DNA from: Lucinisca nassula
Lineage: Eukaryota; Mollusca; Bivalvia; Lucinida; Lucinidae
DNA: 64,000 nt
Assembly: GCA_963580285.1 (NCBI GenBank)
Contig: OY757017.1
Coordinates: forward strand, 110,145,245 to 110,209,244
Reading direction: 5' to 3'
Shown: piece after piece, positions 42,251 to 52,329 of the stretch
Position numbering within the stretch: the first letter of the stretch is position 1
Layout: each line of letters starts with the position of its first letter
Notes under the pieces: model-generated
Database searches by the model: none
Told to the model about the DNA's origin: nothing
What the model saw: the letters and a program-made list of their open reading frames with translations, nothing else
Made by a program: the position numbers and the translations under genes

Positions 42251-43608
42251 AGAAGAATTTGAGGTCGCTCGAGCTGTCGCTTTGCTTGAAAGTGGGTACA
42301 TCCAAAGGCTCGTTGCTTAACGCCTTGATGTATCGAGAAGTGTTGTTGCCAGGCTATCGAGACGCTATCAGGAGACGGGCGAGTTGCACTGATGGGTTAC
42401 GAGGCCTTCATGCGGACTGAATAAATTATTTGTCAAAATCGCGACGGAAGTAAGGGAGGGATTGTGGCCACGTAAAATCGATTTAAACCCCGCAGTGGAA
42501 TTCGTTTCACTGACTGTTCTACGGCGGTTCTTCTGTCGCGGTTTATCTTTGTTATGGTTTGTCTTTGGGTGTTTGTGTCGCTTATATTATTTTGTTTTGG
42601 CTAGCATTTGGGCATTTTGTGGGAAAGTAACTGTCCTTTTGGCTTTCCGCGATTGATGTTTCCATTAGGGTCTGTTGTTTCATGTTTGTGTTTCTTTCCC
42701 TTTGGTATCTCTGATCGGAGCTGTGGGTTAATAGTATCGATTCCTGATCATTGCCTTCACTTCTATTTTACTTGACGAGAAGGGTTAGACCGACACCGTA
42801 TGACGTCAGAAAGGGAAGATCAATATCTTCGAAATCTAGCGCTACGAAATCGGCAGTACACTGCCAGAAGGCTAAAATCGATTTCCAGCATGCAATTGGT
42901 CAAAAGATAAGTAACAGGTTACATGAAGGCGATCTGAGGGCCCGACGTCAGGCAAGATGGCCTATTTTCAACAGGCAATATCGTACACGGCGATATGAGT
43001 TTGCCCAAGAACATAAACCTGGCGGTTCAAGTCCGGAGACGACCCGGAGAACGATACGAGGACTGCAACAGTTTAGAAACAGACATATATGGAGTGGGGT
43101 CAGTGATGGTATAGGCTAGAATTACTTATGAAAGCCGAACGAACATGTACCTGATAAACGGAGGCACATTGACTGCATTACGGTTTCGAGATGAAATTAT
43201 AGACCCAATTTCGATTCCTTTCGCTGGGGCAATCGGTGACAATTTCATTCTGATGCAGGATAATGTGTGCCACCTTACTGCTAGAGTGTGCATGGATCAC
43301 CTGAATCGTGGACTATTCAAGTAATGGACTGGTTGGCACGTTCACCTGACTTACACCCTGCAGAAGATGTGTGGGACATTTTTTAAAGACGTATCTCACA
43401 GGGTGATCAATCACCAATGACTATTCAAGAACTCACAAGCATCCTTAGACATGATTGGGAAACACTAGTTTTACAAACTGTTCAAACTTTGGTTCAAAGC
43501 ATGCCTCGGCGATGCCGAAGTGGTGTGGTGCTCGAGGTGGTCATACACATAACTTACAGGAAAACGTGGCAAATTTGCGCATGCCTATGGCATTTGAAAT
43601 AATCTGAC
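42251..43608 (+). pseudogene. Tc1-like (DD34E) transposase, broken
   Basis: The DNA-binding helix-turn-helix is at 42251-42385 (EEFEVARAVALLESGYIQRL, a stop, then RLDVSRSVVARL). A family B fragment follows. Then RYEDC-type and QYLRNLALRNRQYTARRLK sequence, a shift, and LHEGDLRARRQAR. The segment with the first catalytic Asp (S-D-E) appears deleted near 43040. Past a TAG in VMV*A the frame is open through LINGGTLTALRF, MQDNVCHL (Asp at 43258) and SPDLHPAEDVWD (Glu at 43363), exactly 34 residues apart, then a TAA at 43384 and a C-terminal tail to about 43600. It cannot be active. Confidence 0.88.
42388..42777 (+). mobile_element. Family B 3' end inserted in the Tc1 transposase
   Basis: From GTTGCACTGATGGGTTACGA to CATTGCCTTCACTTCTATTTTAC: CCTTCATGCGGACTGAATAA, GGCCACGTAAAATCGATTTA, GGCGGTTCTTCTGTCGCGGT. 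It separates the HTH part from the rest of the transposase, so it arrived after the Tc1. Confidence 0.88.
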
Positions 43609-43926
43609 GTAAAGATTGCGATTTCTCAAACGTTTAAGCTAATTCTTCTACCTTAACAGGTTACAGGCCGTGGTTTGTAAACTGGTTGCCACTGTTTGCC
43701 ATTAACTTGTTGCAGATAAAGTTATTCATCTTTCTGAATCGTTGTTTCATTGAAATTATCCACTATCTTTATACTGTGGGGAAATATGTTTTTGCTCCTT
43801 TAATTGTTTTGAGCAGTGTGCATTGCTGTGTATGTAGAGACTCAATAAGACCGATCCTCCGATTTTCGTTCTTGTATGTGTTCTTTGTTTACAAAGGCAA
43901 CCCTTTAGCTTTTTATTAAGATATGC

Positions 43927-44110
43927 GATACCTCCCCATACAATTACGCTTTTTCCACACAGACTGCCACGCTCTTTTACGCGCGCGTCGCGTCGGCATA
44001 CCTCACATTTGTACGTCAAAACACCCGCAACGATTATCGGCGTGATTCACACAGATGTGTGGTTCATCGCTGAAACGCATATCGAAGCCAATTTAAGTCG
44101 TGCATGCACC
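43927..44110 (-). pseudogene. Tc1-like transposase, N-side part of the split copy
   Basis: Minus-strand MRFSDEPHICVNHADNRCG (with the first catalytic Asp in SDE), a stop, then RVKERGSLCGKSVIVWGGIAY, the conserved G-x-x-S-V-(M/I)-V-W-G-G-I block. It breaks off at the family C border at 43927. The C-terminal continuation is at 41145-41405. Confidence 0.8.
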
Positions 44111-44419
44111 AGCATAAAAATTCCGTCCTTTGTCGACCCGTTGACTTTGGTCACGATAGAGACGTCTAGCTCTCAATATAGAGGTGGATCAGGGTATTCT
44201 CGCTGTCATACAGGTAGGGGGCCAATATAGGGCACTCAATTAACTTGAGAAAATTATAATAACTACGTCCTGGTTTTGATATTCCGCACTTTTATTTATT
44301 ATTATTATTTTTTGTCAACGTTATTTATTAGCATTACAAAAACATGCATTTTTAAATACCTTGGTTAAATTTTATGACCAAAAATAATAAAAATCCTGAT
44401 ATCTTTGATATTTCGGCTC

Positions 44420-44800
44420 AAAACATATATTGTTTGTACTTGTTAGATCCGCCTCACCGTGCGGTTCTTCGAGGACCCACAATATATGTTTTCGAGTAGA
44501 AATAAAAAAATACATAATGTTTACCCCTCTAAATCCCAGTTTTATGGCAAATATTATTGGATGGTGACTACTTGTTAGAACAGCCTCTGCGAGGGGGTTC
44601 TTACGAGGACCCACAATATATGCTTTTATGTAGAAATAAGAAAAACAAAGTATACCTCTCTAAACCCCAGTTTTACCGTACAATATGTTTTGACATTGCA
44701 GATACTTATTAGAACCGCCTCTGTGAGGTGGTTCTAACGAGGACCCACAATGTATGTTTTTTGTTTGTTTGTTTTTTGTTTGTTTGTTTTTGTAGTAGAA
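44420..44800. repeat. MITE P core, three tandem units
   Basis: TGTTAGATCCGCCTC/TTCTTCGAGGACCCACAA near 44444, TGTTAGAACAGCCTC/TTCTTACGAGGACCCACA near 44574 and TATTAGAACCGCCTC/TTCTAACGAGGACCCACA near 44709. Each is a small hairpin followed by ATATATG(T/C)TTT and TACCCCTCTAAA(T/C)CCCAGTTTTA. Offsets are about 130-136 bp. A (GTTT)n run follows at 44760-44790. Confidence 0.8.
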
Positions 44801-45578
44801 ATACAATTCTCTTTGGCCACTGTTTTACTGAATACAAATATGGGGCGGTGGTCTCTTTTCTGATATGATTGTGTCTAAAACAAGAAACACTTGACTGAAA
44901 CAATGAAATGCTAATGGTTTGGACATTATATGATTTGTATAACATACTTTCAAAAATAAAATAAAAATAAATAAGTAAATGAACACATAAATGTTAATTG
45001 ATTTTATTGAGTTAATCTTTAATTAATCAGTTCATTTAGTTTACTTATTTTCACGTTTGAGATAATAAAACAATGAACGCCGGTGTTTTCCTTTACTTTT
45101 TTGTTAATAAAAAGAAGTAATTTAAACAAAATTTTGTTGGAAACAATCTCAATAAATCTAAAAAATATACCATTACACAATTTCCCCTTATAGAGCCCCC
45201 TTTTAAACATATCTCTCAGAGAGTCTCTGCTCAAAATCACCTCATTATCACCTAGGTAAGATAAGCCTTGATGTGCACTATGGTCCGAAGGACATGTTTA
45301 TTGCAGATGATTAGACAGGCCACCCCTTTTACGAAAAGAAGAAAATGTGTCTTTAATCAAATGATTCTGAAGTTTATCATACGATCTCCTGCCTACAAAA
45401 TAAATATGTATTATGAGTTATACGATGCTATCTTCCTTCCCATAGTATAGTAGATCTCGTTTTTTCTGTTATTCGAAACATGTAAGACAGCTAGCTTGGA
45501 TGACATTTTTTCCACAAGGTTAACCTACAATGTGACAGAATACAAGGTATAGTGTGTACCTGTCTTTACTGTCTTTAC
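44801..45578. other. AT-rich sequence, nothing recognised
   Basis: Short frames of 60-80 codons on both strands have AT-driven composition and no domain. Confidence 0.45.
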
Positions 45579-45785
45579 GGGCCTCCGTGGCCTAGTGGTA
45601 AGAGCGCTGACCCTTTCACCGCTGGGGTTCGAGCCTGGCTCGGGTCACATGTGATACGCCAAGTTCTGCAACGGAAGGTCAGGTGTTTTTTCTGGGTACT
45701 CCAGTTTTTGTCCGCTTCTGATAAACGATCGGCTTGATATGAGTAAAACAATATTGAAAGGGCCGTAAAACCACCCCACCCCCTC
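45579..45785 (+). mobile_element. tRNA-derived SINE S, copy 1
   Basis: Head GGGCCTCCGTGGCCTAGTGG, A box TGGCCTAGTGG, B box GGTTCGAGCCTGG, then CTCGGGTCACATGTGA, TTCTGCAACGGAAGGTCAGG, GATAAACGATCGGCTTGATA and AATATTGAAAGGGCCGTAAA. Other copies: 59590-59720, 60500-60775, 63482-63694. Confidence 0.88.
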
Positions 45786-46486
45786 GAAAACAAATTAAAT
45801 AAAATATACTTGTCTTATGGATGTTACGTTTCGTTAGTGCCAGTCGTTTTCATTGTGATGGGTTGCAGTTTTTGTTCACACAACTGACGTGAACATTACC
45901 AATCTTCAGCTGTTATACACTTTCATTTGACTTGCACATTAATACAACATACACATGACCAGACAACACAAAGCGTAGACTACAACCTTCTTGTAAAAGC
46001 TTAAACTTGTCGAACCTGTTAAATGCGCAGCTGAGTCTACAACCTATCTTGGTTTAAACAGTATTTATTACAAACATTTGCATGCAAAAATATAAAGTAC
46101 AAACGATACAAAAAATCAGGATCTAACACTTAGCAAAAATGCTTGTCTAGAAGTCATATCCTGTTGCTGAGATTTTGTGCGATGAGAAGACAATGACAAT
46201 GTGAACCTATCTTATGCCGTGCGCTACAAATAAAGGAACACACTTTTTTGATGTTGAATTTTTGCTACGTGTAACTAATTATTCATAATATGTGTGCTTA
46301 CATAAGTTAATCAGGTATGTAATAGCTTTTGGATAGTGATTACTGTTTTGAGTATATATTATAGCTGGCTTGCTACCGTATGGTTGAGTTTTTTCTCGCG
46401 TCACGTCTTTAGTATTTAATTAGGCCGTGCAAGCGTAGAAATATCTTACCCCTTCAACCCTTGCGCCCGGTGCAGATATATTTGCA
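45786..46486. other. No recognisable feature
   Basis: Unplaced intron sequence without a supported element. Confidence 0.45.
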
Positions 46487-46545
46487 AACAGTGTAGATCC
46501 TGGTGAGATGGATCATCTTATCCTGGTCTACATAGCTTGTCTATT
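46487..46545. repeat. Hairpin family H, decayed copy 5
   Basis: CAAACAGTGTAGATCCTGGT against TATCCTGGTCTACAT; the right outer arm has decayed (AGCTTGT for ACTGTTT). Confidence 0.6.
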
Positions 46546-46574
46546 AGCTAGACACCCAATTTGCCTTATTGCTA

Positions 46575-46862
46575 GTTTGTGTTTAGGCTTAACGTCTCCG
46601 TCAACACTTTATAGGTCATTTTGGAGACATTGCTTCCAATTTTGTAGAACTTTTACCCGACATTGAGATGAAATGACATCCCAAGCCATGCCGTCCAATT
46701 AAACCAATAGGGTGTATATGCATGGACGGTCAATCCCGCAACACTCATGGGCATGCTTACAAATTCTATGCGGTTTACCAGTACTCATGTGCGGTTGGTT
46801 TCAGCTCTGCGTGGAAGAAACGTACAGCCCAGTCTATTTCTTCTAGCCTCAATCGGCGGGGA
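46575..46862 (-). mobile_element. SINE A, near full-length copy 8
   Basis: Tail-side GTTTGTGTTTAGGCTTAACG, then CCCGACATTGAGATGAAATG, CCAATTAAACCAATAGGGTG, GGTTTACCAGTACTCATGTG, CAGCTCTGCGTGGAAGAAAC. Confidence 0.88.
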
Positions 46863-47459
46863 CCGTCAATTTACATGAAGTAGCATGGACGTGTACAGAT
46901 TCAGTGGTAGATGAGTGTACTTGAAAAACTCATGGGTGAAAGGGTAAAATCAAGCTTAATCCGACCATTTTTAACTATAGCAGAGGTAATGACATCTTTT
47001 TGCCACAGAAAACATGACTTCACATTTCTTAATACTCATTTGCTTATATGAAATGCTGAATCTAATCTCTGAAAGATAAGTTAAAATGGTAAAGTCTTCT
47101 GCTTCAAAACTTTGTATTGCGCTTTAGGATAACTAACACGCTTGTTCAGTTTTGTTTACTGCGCCTAAAACTGAATAAAACCGGACTACATTTTGTGCGG
47201 ACTCATATTTATATGGCGGTCAAAGCCGGAATAAAACCGAACTACTTTAAAACGCATTGGACAGCTAGAAATGACAGATTGAATCTGACATTAAAAACAT
47301 CATGAGACGATGTGCAGAAGACAAAAGTCATAATTATTGCTTAACTATTTTTGAAGTTATGGCCCTTTGAGGATTGTAAATAGCGATTTTGTCATTACCT
47401 CATTCTCTCACTCATTTGAAAACTGTATGAGATGTTTTGATGCAACTTAACAGACATGA
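46863..47459. other. No supported gene
   Basis: ACTATTTTTGAAGTTATGGCCCTTTGAGG at 47344 resembles a stray unit of the GTTATGGCCCTT arrays. The 62-codon frame at 47.1-47.3 kb has no domain. Confidence 0.45.
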
Positions 47460-47560
47460 AAAATAGAAGTGAAGGTATGATCAGGAGTGGCTATAATTAC
47501 CCAATCTGAGAAACGATAGGGAAAGAAACACGAACATGAAATAACTACACCCAAATGTAA
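47460..47560 (-). mobile_element. Family B 3' end, decayed fragment
   Basis: AATAGAAGTGAAGGTATGAT, ACGATAGGGAAAGAAACACG, ATGAAATAACTACACCC. Confidence 0.7.
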
Positions 47561-48292
47561 AAACAATTTACATGTGGGTTTACGGCGTCCCGCAAACCCC
47601 CATGCTGACAAGACAACCGAGCGTGATCTGTGACAGGTGTACGGGCAGCTGTGGGGTAAGGCACAAGAAAGATATCAAATGAATGACATGAATTATTTAC
47701 AGTATCTATATACAACACTACTAACACAGAACATCACAATTAGTTGCTTCTGTAGCCCACTCACGACGTCCGCCCCGAAGGCAAAACAATGTTCTGTGCT
47801 CGAAACGGGTGACATGAATGCCTACAGAAGCAAACAACAGAAACAACAACAAAAGAAACAACACAAGACGCGACTGGACGGTTTATAAATTAGGGTGAAC
47901 CCCCTCTCGCGCACTAGTGTGAACTAGTTTGTCGACCTTGTTGTCGACCACAGGTTGATATGTATCATTTATCGATCGCGCACTGGTGTGAACTTGAAGT
48001 CCCGGTAACTTCTTCGTTTGATTTGCCTGAATCGCCTGCAGGTTACGACCTGTTTAGAATGGTCTCAGGTTGACCTGTTTATATTTGCTACGACGTCTGT
48101 TATTGGGTTTGTCCGCCCTTGATGGACTCTAACCGACAGCGTCGTACCAGTACCTGCTGCTATCTTGCAGGGAGCAGCAGGTCACCACACATTGTTGTGC
48201 CTTTCAATATACTTTCACTGTCCCGTCACAATGTTGCGTGAATTCGTTACATCTTGACCTACTGCTGAATAGTGTTCGTTTTTCAGGGTTTT
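47561..48292. other. No recognisable feature
   Basis: Unplaced sequence; CGCGCACTAGTGTGAACT and CGCGCACTGGTGTGAACT at 47908 and 47976 are a short direct repeat. Confidence 0.45.
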
Positions 48293-49660
48293 TGGACGGA
48301 TTTTTAAAAAAAATCCGTCCTTTAAAATAGCGATGTCCGGGCGGGCGGGCGGGCGTCCTGCGGGCGGGCGTCGTCCCAGGTTTACCTTTTGGTTAACCTT
48401 TTTTCAAAGTGTTATTTTACATCTATTCTGTAGCAGATTGCTTTAATATCAGGACTGATGCATAAGTGGAGGTACCGCTTTCATGTATTATCCATAAATG
48501 GCGCAAAAGACTAAAATTTTGGCGGAAATTGTCATTTTTCAAACTTGTGTTTTTCAGGTTTACCTTTTGGTTAACCTTTTTTCAAATGCGAGTGTAGTGG
48601 ATAGAGTGCTGGACTACGAATCCTATTGTTGACTATGAATCTGAGGGGCGTGAGTTCAAACCCCGGTGGAGACATTTTTTTTGTTCATTTTTTTTCTTTC
48701 TTTTTTCATTCTTTTTGTTCTTTATTTTTCTTTTCTTCTCCATAAACACATGAACAATTATTATCTTCCTCCCCTGATAGTTGCTAGTAATAATACATAC
48801 ATGCATGCACAGGCATGGAATTTTCTTTTTTTTTTTTTTCGTTCTTTTTTAGCTCACCTGAGCACGAAGTGCTCAAGGAGAGTTGATGTCCGTCGTCCGT
48901 CAACAATTTCTTTAAACGACATCGCCTCCTGGGATAATGGCCCGATTTCAAAATTATTTTACAGAAATGTTCATTAGGTGACCCTTTTTCAAAATTGCTA
49001 AAATCAGTGGCCACTAGAGCTAAAAATAGAAAAAAAAATTTATTTATTTTTTTTAAACACATAACCCACCCCCCCCCCCCCCCCCACAAAAAATTGTTAC
49101 TGGGTTAGGATATTGCATTTGTTCTGTGCATACATAGTTTTACATACATACAGAAATGTTCATTAGGTGACCCTTTTTCAAAATCGCTAAAATCAAACTT
49201 TATTTTTTTTTTCTTCTTAAAACACATAAACAAATCATACCCCCCCCCCCCCCTCCACAAAAAATTGTAACTGGGTTAGGATATTGCATTTGTTCTGTAC
49301 GTACATGCATACTTAGTTTTACATACATACCCTACCCACCCCACCCTACCCTAGCATACCCTACCCCACCCCACCCCCATCCCAAAACAACCTCAATCCA
49401 CCCCCAACCTCACCCCATCCCACCCACCCAAGCCCACCCCACCCCACAACCCCACCACACCCCATCCCACCCCACACTCCACCCCACCACAAATTCCACC
49501 CCGTCCCACCCGACTCCTAACCCATCCCACCCCACCCCACCCCACCCCACCCCACCCCACCCCACCCTACCCCACACCAGCACACCCCACCCTACCCCAC
49601 CCATGCCACCACCATCCTAACCGTACTGAAAAAAAACCCGTCCATAATGCCATTAGGCAT
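48293..49660. repeat. Composite: palindromic head, GGGC repeats, direct repeats, C-rich minisatellite
   Basis: GGACGGATTTTT/AAAAATCCGTCC is a hairpin at 48294-48320, then (GGGC)n at 48335-48372. A 31-bp direct repeat beginning CAGGTTTACCTTTTGGTTAA occurs at about 48380 and 48556. A tRNA-like A/B-box pair (GTGTAGTGGATAGAGTGCTG; GAGTTCAAACCCC) lies at 48592-48670. An array head AGCTCACCTGAGCACGAAGT starts at 48852. A 189-bp tandem pair (48961, 49150) holds two C runs. A CCACC/CCCCA minisatellite fills 49325-49620. Confidence 0.75.
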
Positions 49661-50185
49661 TTTTCTTTTTATATCTATGAACACTACCGGAAAATCATGC
49701 ATACTCATATTAGCTCGCCAAAATCGTGGCGAGGTGAAGATACCGTCCACAATTAAAGCCAGATAGCAAAAAACGAGTAGATAATGGATTTGCGTTCAAA
49801 TAGTATATTTCCCATAGGAACAAAATGATGAAATGACCCTATAAATCTATGGCATGACTCCTGTCAAAACAAACACCCACACAACACGTGACGGGAATGA
49901 AAATCATATATGGCACAATTTGGCGGTTGGAGATTTTTAGGCAAATTTTATAGAACTCAGCCTTATAGCGGCGCCCTGTATTGTAAAAACAGATCTCCAC
50001 AAACCACTCATGCATACATCGTATGATATGTGCATGACTTGTGCATGGCCAAGCACATTTTGCCTACCATATTTCACCTAAAATATTTCACTCGCACCGC
50101 CTTACCATATATCTACTAAAATAATTTAGATGTGCATAAGCACCAGAGAGGTTTCCTATTCCATCCCGCAACAAAACATCTCTAG
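49661..50185. other. No recognisable feature
   Basis: Unplaced sequence between the C-rich minisatellite and a family B copy. Confidence 0.45.
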
Positions 50186-51290
50186 CGAAAATCCAAAGGG
50201 ACAGTTACTTTCACACAAAACGGACAAATGGCTATCTTAAATAAAATGATATAAGCATTATACACATGCAAAGACGAACAATAATAAACCTCAACAGAAG
50301 AACCTTGGAACGGTCTGTAAAAAGAAGGTTCACTGGCGGACTCCAATCGATTTTACGTGACCAAAATCCTTGCCCTTGGTTCTGTCGTAGTTTAAACAAA
50401 TAATTTGTTTAGTTCGCATGCAGGCTTTCTAACTCATCAGTGCTTCATCTAAAAAAAACATAAAATTCAAACGATTACAGAGGTGAAACAACGGTGGAAT
50501 AACTGAAATGCTGGAGCAAAAGAAAACCACAGTTAGACTCCAGTGGGCCCGGCCAGAGACAAAGCATCATGTACCAACCGGCATTCCCCCAAATCTTAAG
50601 TAAAATAGAAGTGGAGGCAATGATCAGACTTTACGCTGGAACCATCATAGAATCTGAGGCATGACCCGTTAAAGGCATTTATTCTTGATTATTGAGGACT
50701 ATCATTTCATTACATAATATTATGTAGCCCTCAGTGCTCACTGGAGAGAAGTTCTCTGTCTTCAACAGGTAAGGGGCCGCCTTGGGGAAAATCAATACAT
50801 TACTTACTGTTGACTGGTGTACATTATTGATTTTCCCCTTAAGTGTCTCAGTCAGGGGATTCAACAAGAGCTACTAATCACCCTATTAAGGGCCGCCTTT
50901 GATCTGCTATAGTCAGTATATCACAGGGGGCAATAAAACAATTATGGACACACGGTGTGTTTTACTGTTTCAGAATAAATGCCTTTAAATAGGAAGGCAA
51001 ATTTATCAACCGTGATTGGGCTAATTACCATGCATGCAGTCTGTTGTATAACATTTATGTTGTGCCAAATCTTTTAATATCGAAGAATGATATCACGAAA
51101 TCGGGTACTGAAATTGTTGCCAGCATCGTTACAGAAGAGAGTTACGTCCAATACTGAAACTAAATCCGAATGATGTCTATAAATCTTAGAAAAGGCTGGT
51201 CATATATGATACCGATAACCATGATTGAGAGGGTTTGGCAGTTAACAGTTTATTATGAATGATAAAATCAGTTACCTGACTTAACACTCT
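50186..51290 (-). mobile_element. Family B copy with 3' end and decayed coding tail, split by a MITE
   Basis: The 3' sequence (GAAGAACCTTGGAACGGTCT, TTAGTTCGCATGCAGGCTTT, AGACTCCAGTGGGCCCGG) runs to the GAATCTGAGGCATGACCC block at 50665. After the MITE (50673-50984) the coding tail resumes with ATCAACCGTGATTGGGCTAA, CATGCATGCAGTCTGTTGTA and decays to about 51290. Subfamily differs from the 52.3-53.3-kb copy. Confidence 0.82.
50673..50984. mobile_element. MITE with 13-bp TIR and TTAA duplication
   Basis: AGGCATTTATTCT (50673-50685) and AGAATAAATGCCT (50972-50984) are exact inverted ends, flanked on both sides by TTAA (50669-50672, 50985-50988). The host family B sequence is continuous across the insert. 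TTAA targets are typical of piggyBac-type transposition, but these ends lack the usual CCC start, so the superfamily is open. Internal sequence is non-coding and contains GGAAAATCAATACATTA / ATTATTGATTTTCC. Confidence 0.9.
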
Positions 51291-51419
51291 GGCAAACCGA
51301 ATTAACTGCGAAATAAAAGCACCGTCGGGTGCCGCACGAGGAGCAAAGAAAATTTATCTCAAAATCAAAATCATCGCATTAATTATTAATTTCGCGCCGT
51401 TAAATGGGGCTTTGGCAAA

Positions 51420-51485
51420 TGATGTAGTTCTAGATCAGATATCACAGAACACGGCGTCTGATCTTGGTCTATGCCGATTGAAAAA
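51420..51485. repeat. Hairpin family H-like, decayed copy 6
   Basis: GTAGTTCTAGATCAGATATC against GTCTGATCTTGGTCTATGC; only the inner stem is still clear. Confidence 0.4.
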
Positions 51486-51548
51486 TGAGAATATATTTAT
51501 GTTTCACGAAACTGACAAAACATGAAACAAACCAGAAACGCCCACACA

Positions 51549-51813
51549 TCAGGAAAACACGCCTATAAAATTTTGACCCCCTTGAACCCCACTTTTATAT
51601 AGTAAAACTGGGGTGTACAGGGGTATACCGTATTTCCTTATATCTGCTTAAAAGTATAGATTGTGGGTACTCGATAGAACCGACTCGTCGAGGCGGTTCT
51701 ATCGAGTCCCCACAATCTATATTTTGAGCAGAAATAAGAACAAAATCACAATTTTTCATCTTAAAATTTCCATTTTTGGCTGAATAATTGAAAATGTATT
51801 TGTATGGGCGTGT
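51549..51813. mobile_element. Palindromic MITE P, full copy
   Basis: Left end TCAGGAAAACACGCCTATAA, right end TGTATGGGCGTGT. The central palindrome is at 51661-51720 (TGTGGGTACTCGATAGAACC / GGTTCTATCGAGTCCCCACA). Flanks TACAGGGGTATACC and TTTTGAGCAGAAATAAGAAC recur in all family members. It is the reverse-orientation partner of the 54.7-kb copy. Confidence 0.85.
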
Positions 51814-52329
51814 GAGGCAATGATCAGGAATCGATACAATTAACCCACAGCTCCCATCAGAGACACAAAAGGGAAAGAAACACAAACATGAAGCAACAGA
51901 CTCCAACGGAAACACCAACAGCGGAAAGCCAAAAGGACATTTACTTTCCGACAAAATGGCCAAAAGGCTATCCAAAATAAAATAGTATAAGCGACAAAAC
52001 CATCCAAAGACAAACCATAACAAAAATAAACCGCGACAGAAGAGCCGCATTGGAACGGTCAGCGAAAACGAATTCCACTGGAGGTCTTAAATTGATTTTA
52101 CGTGGCCACAATCCTCCCCCATTACTTCCGTCGCGATTAAGACAAATAAGAAATTTGTTCAGTCCGCATGAAGGCCTCCTAACTCATCAGTGCAACATCT
52201 CCGTGAACACAAATAATCTCCGTGAACACAAAAATAAAACAACCACAGAGATGAAACAACGGCGAGGATTCGACAGCAAGAAACAACTGAAATGCTGGAG
52301 CAAAAGAAAGCCAACAGTAAGACCAAAGT
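51814..52329 (-). mobile_element. Family B 3' end, subfamily 1, minus copy
   Basis: AGGCAATGATCAGGAATCGA through GCAACAGACTCCAACGGAAA, AAGCGACAAAACCATCCAAA, GAAGAGCCGCATTGGAACGG, CCTCCTAACTCATCAGTGCA to TGCTGGAGCAAAAGAAAGCC. It is cut short where the next copy begins at about 52330. Confidence 0.88.

Larger units (their letters stand above)
41949..43818 (+). mobile_element. Tc1-like transposon with ~28-bp TIRs, carrying a family B insert
   Basis: Left end CACTGCTCAAAACAATTGG (41949) and right end TTAATTGTTTTGAGCAGTG (43800-43818) are inverted repeats that continue through GAGCAAA/TTTGCTC. The length without the 390-bp family B insert is about 1480 bp, normal for Tc1-like elements. The flanking TA of the uninterrupted family C site is still partly visible. 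It encloses a broken transposase. Confidence 0.88.
41440..43930 (+). mobile_element. Family C repeat copies splitting a Tc1, host of a second Tc1
   Basis: Family C: CTTAAGCCG(A/G)TGCTAGGA, TGCTGTGTATG, TCTTTGTTTCC(A/G)AAGGCA, GTGGCGGCCGTAAAA, CCCCGTGCTTCAT. One copy runs 41440-41700, a second starts at 41700 and is interrupted at 41948; its continuation, CATTGCTGTGTATGTAGAGA, resumes at 43821 and ends at 43930. Uninterrupted sequence at 41539 (CTTGCAAACTATATTGCTGT) shows the insertion point. Confidence 0.7.

Noticed and set aside
49410..49604. Gly/Trp-rich small protein on minus
   Set aside because: It is a reading of the CCACC/CCCCA minisatellite.
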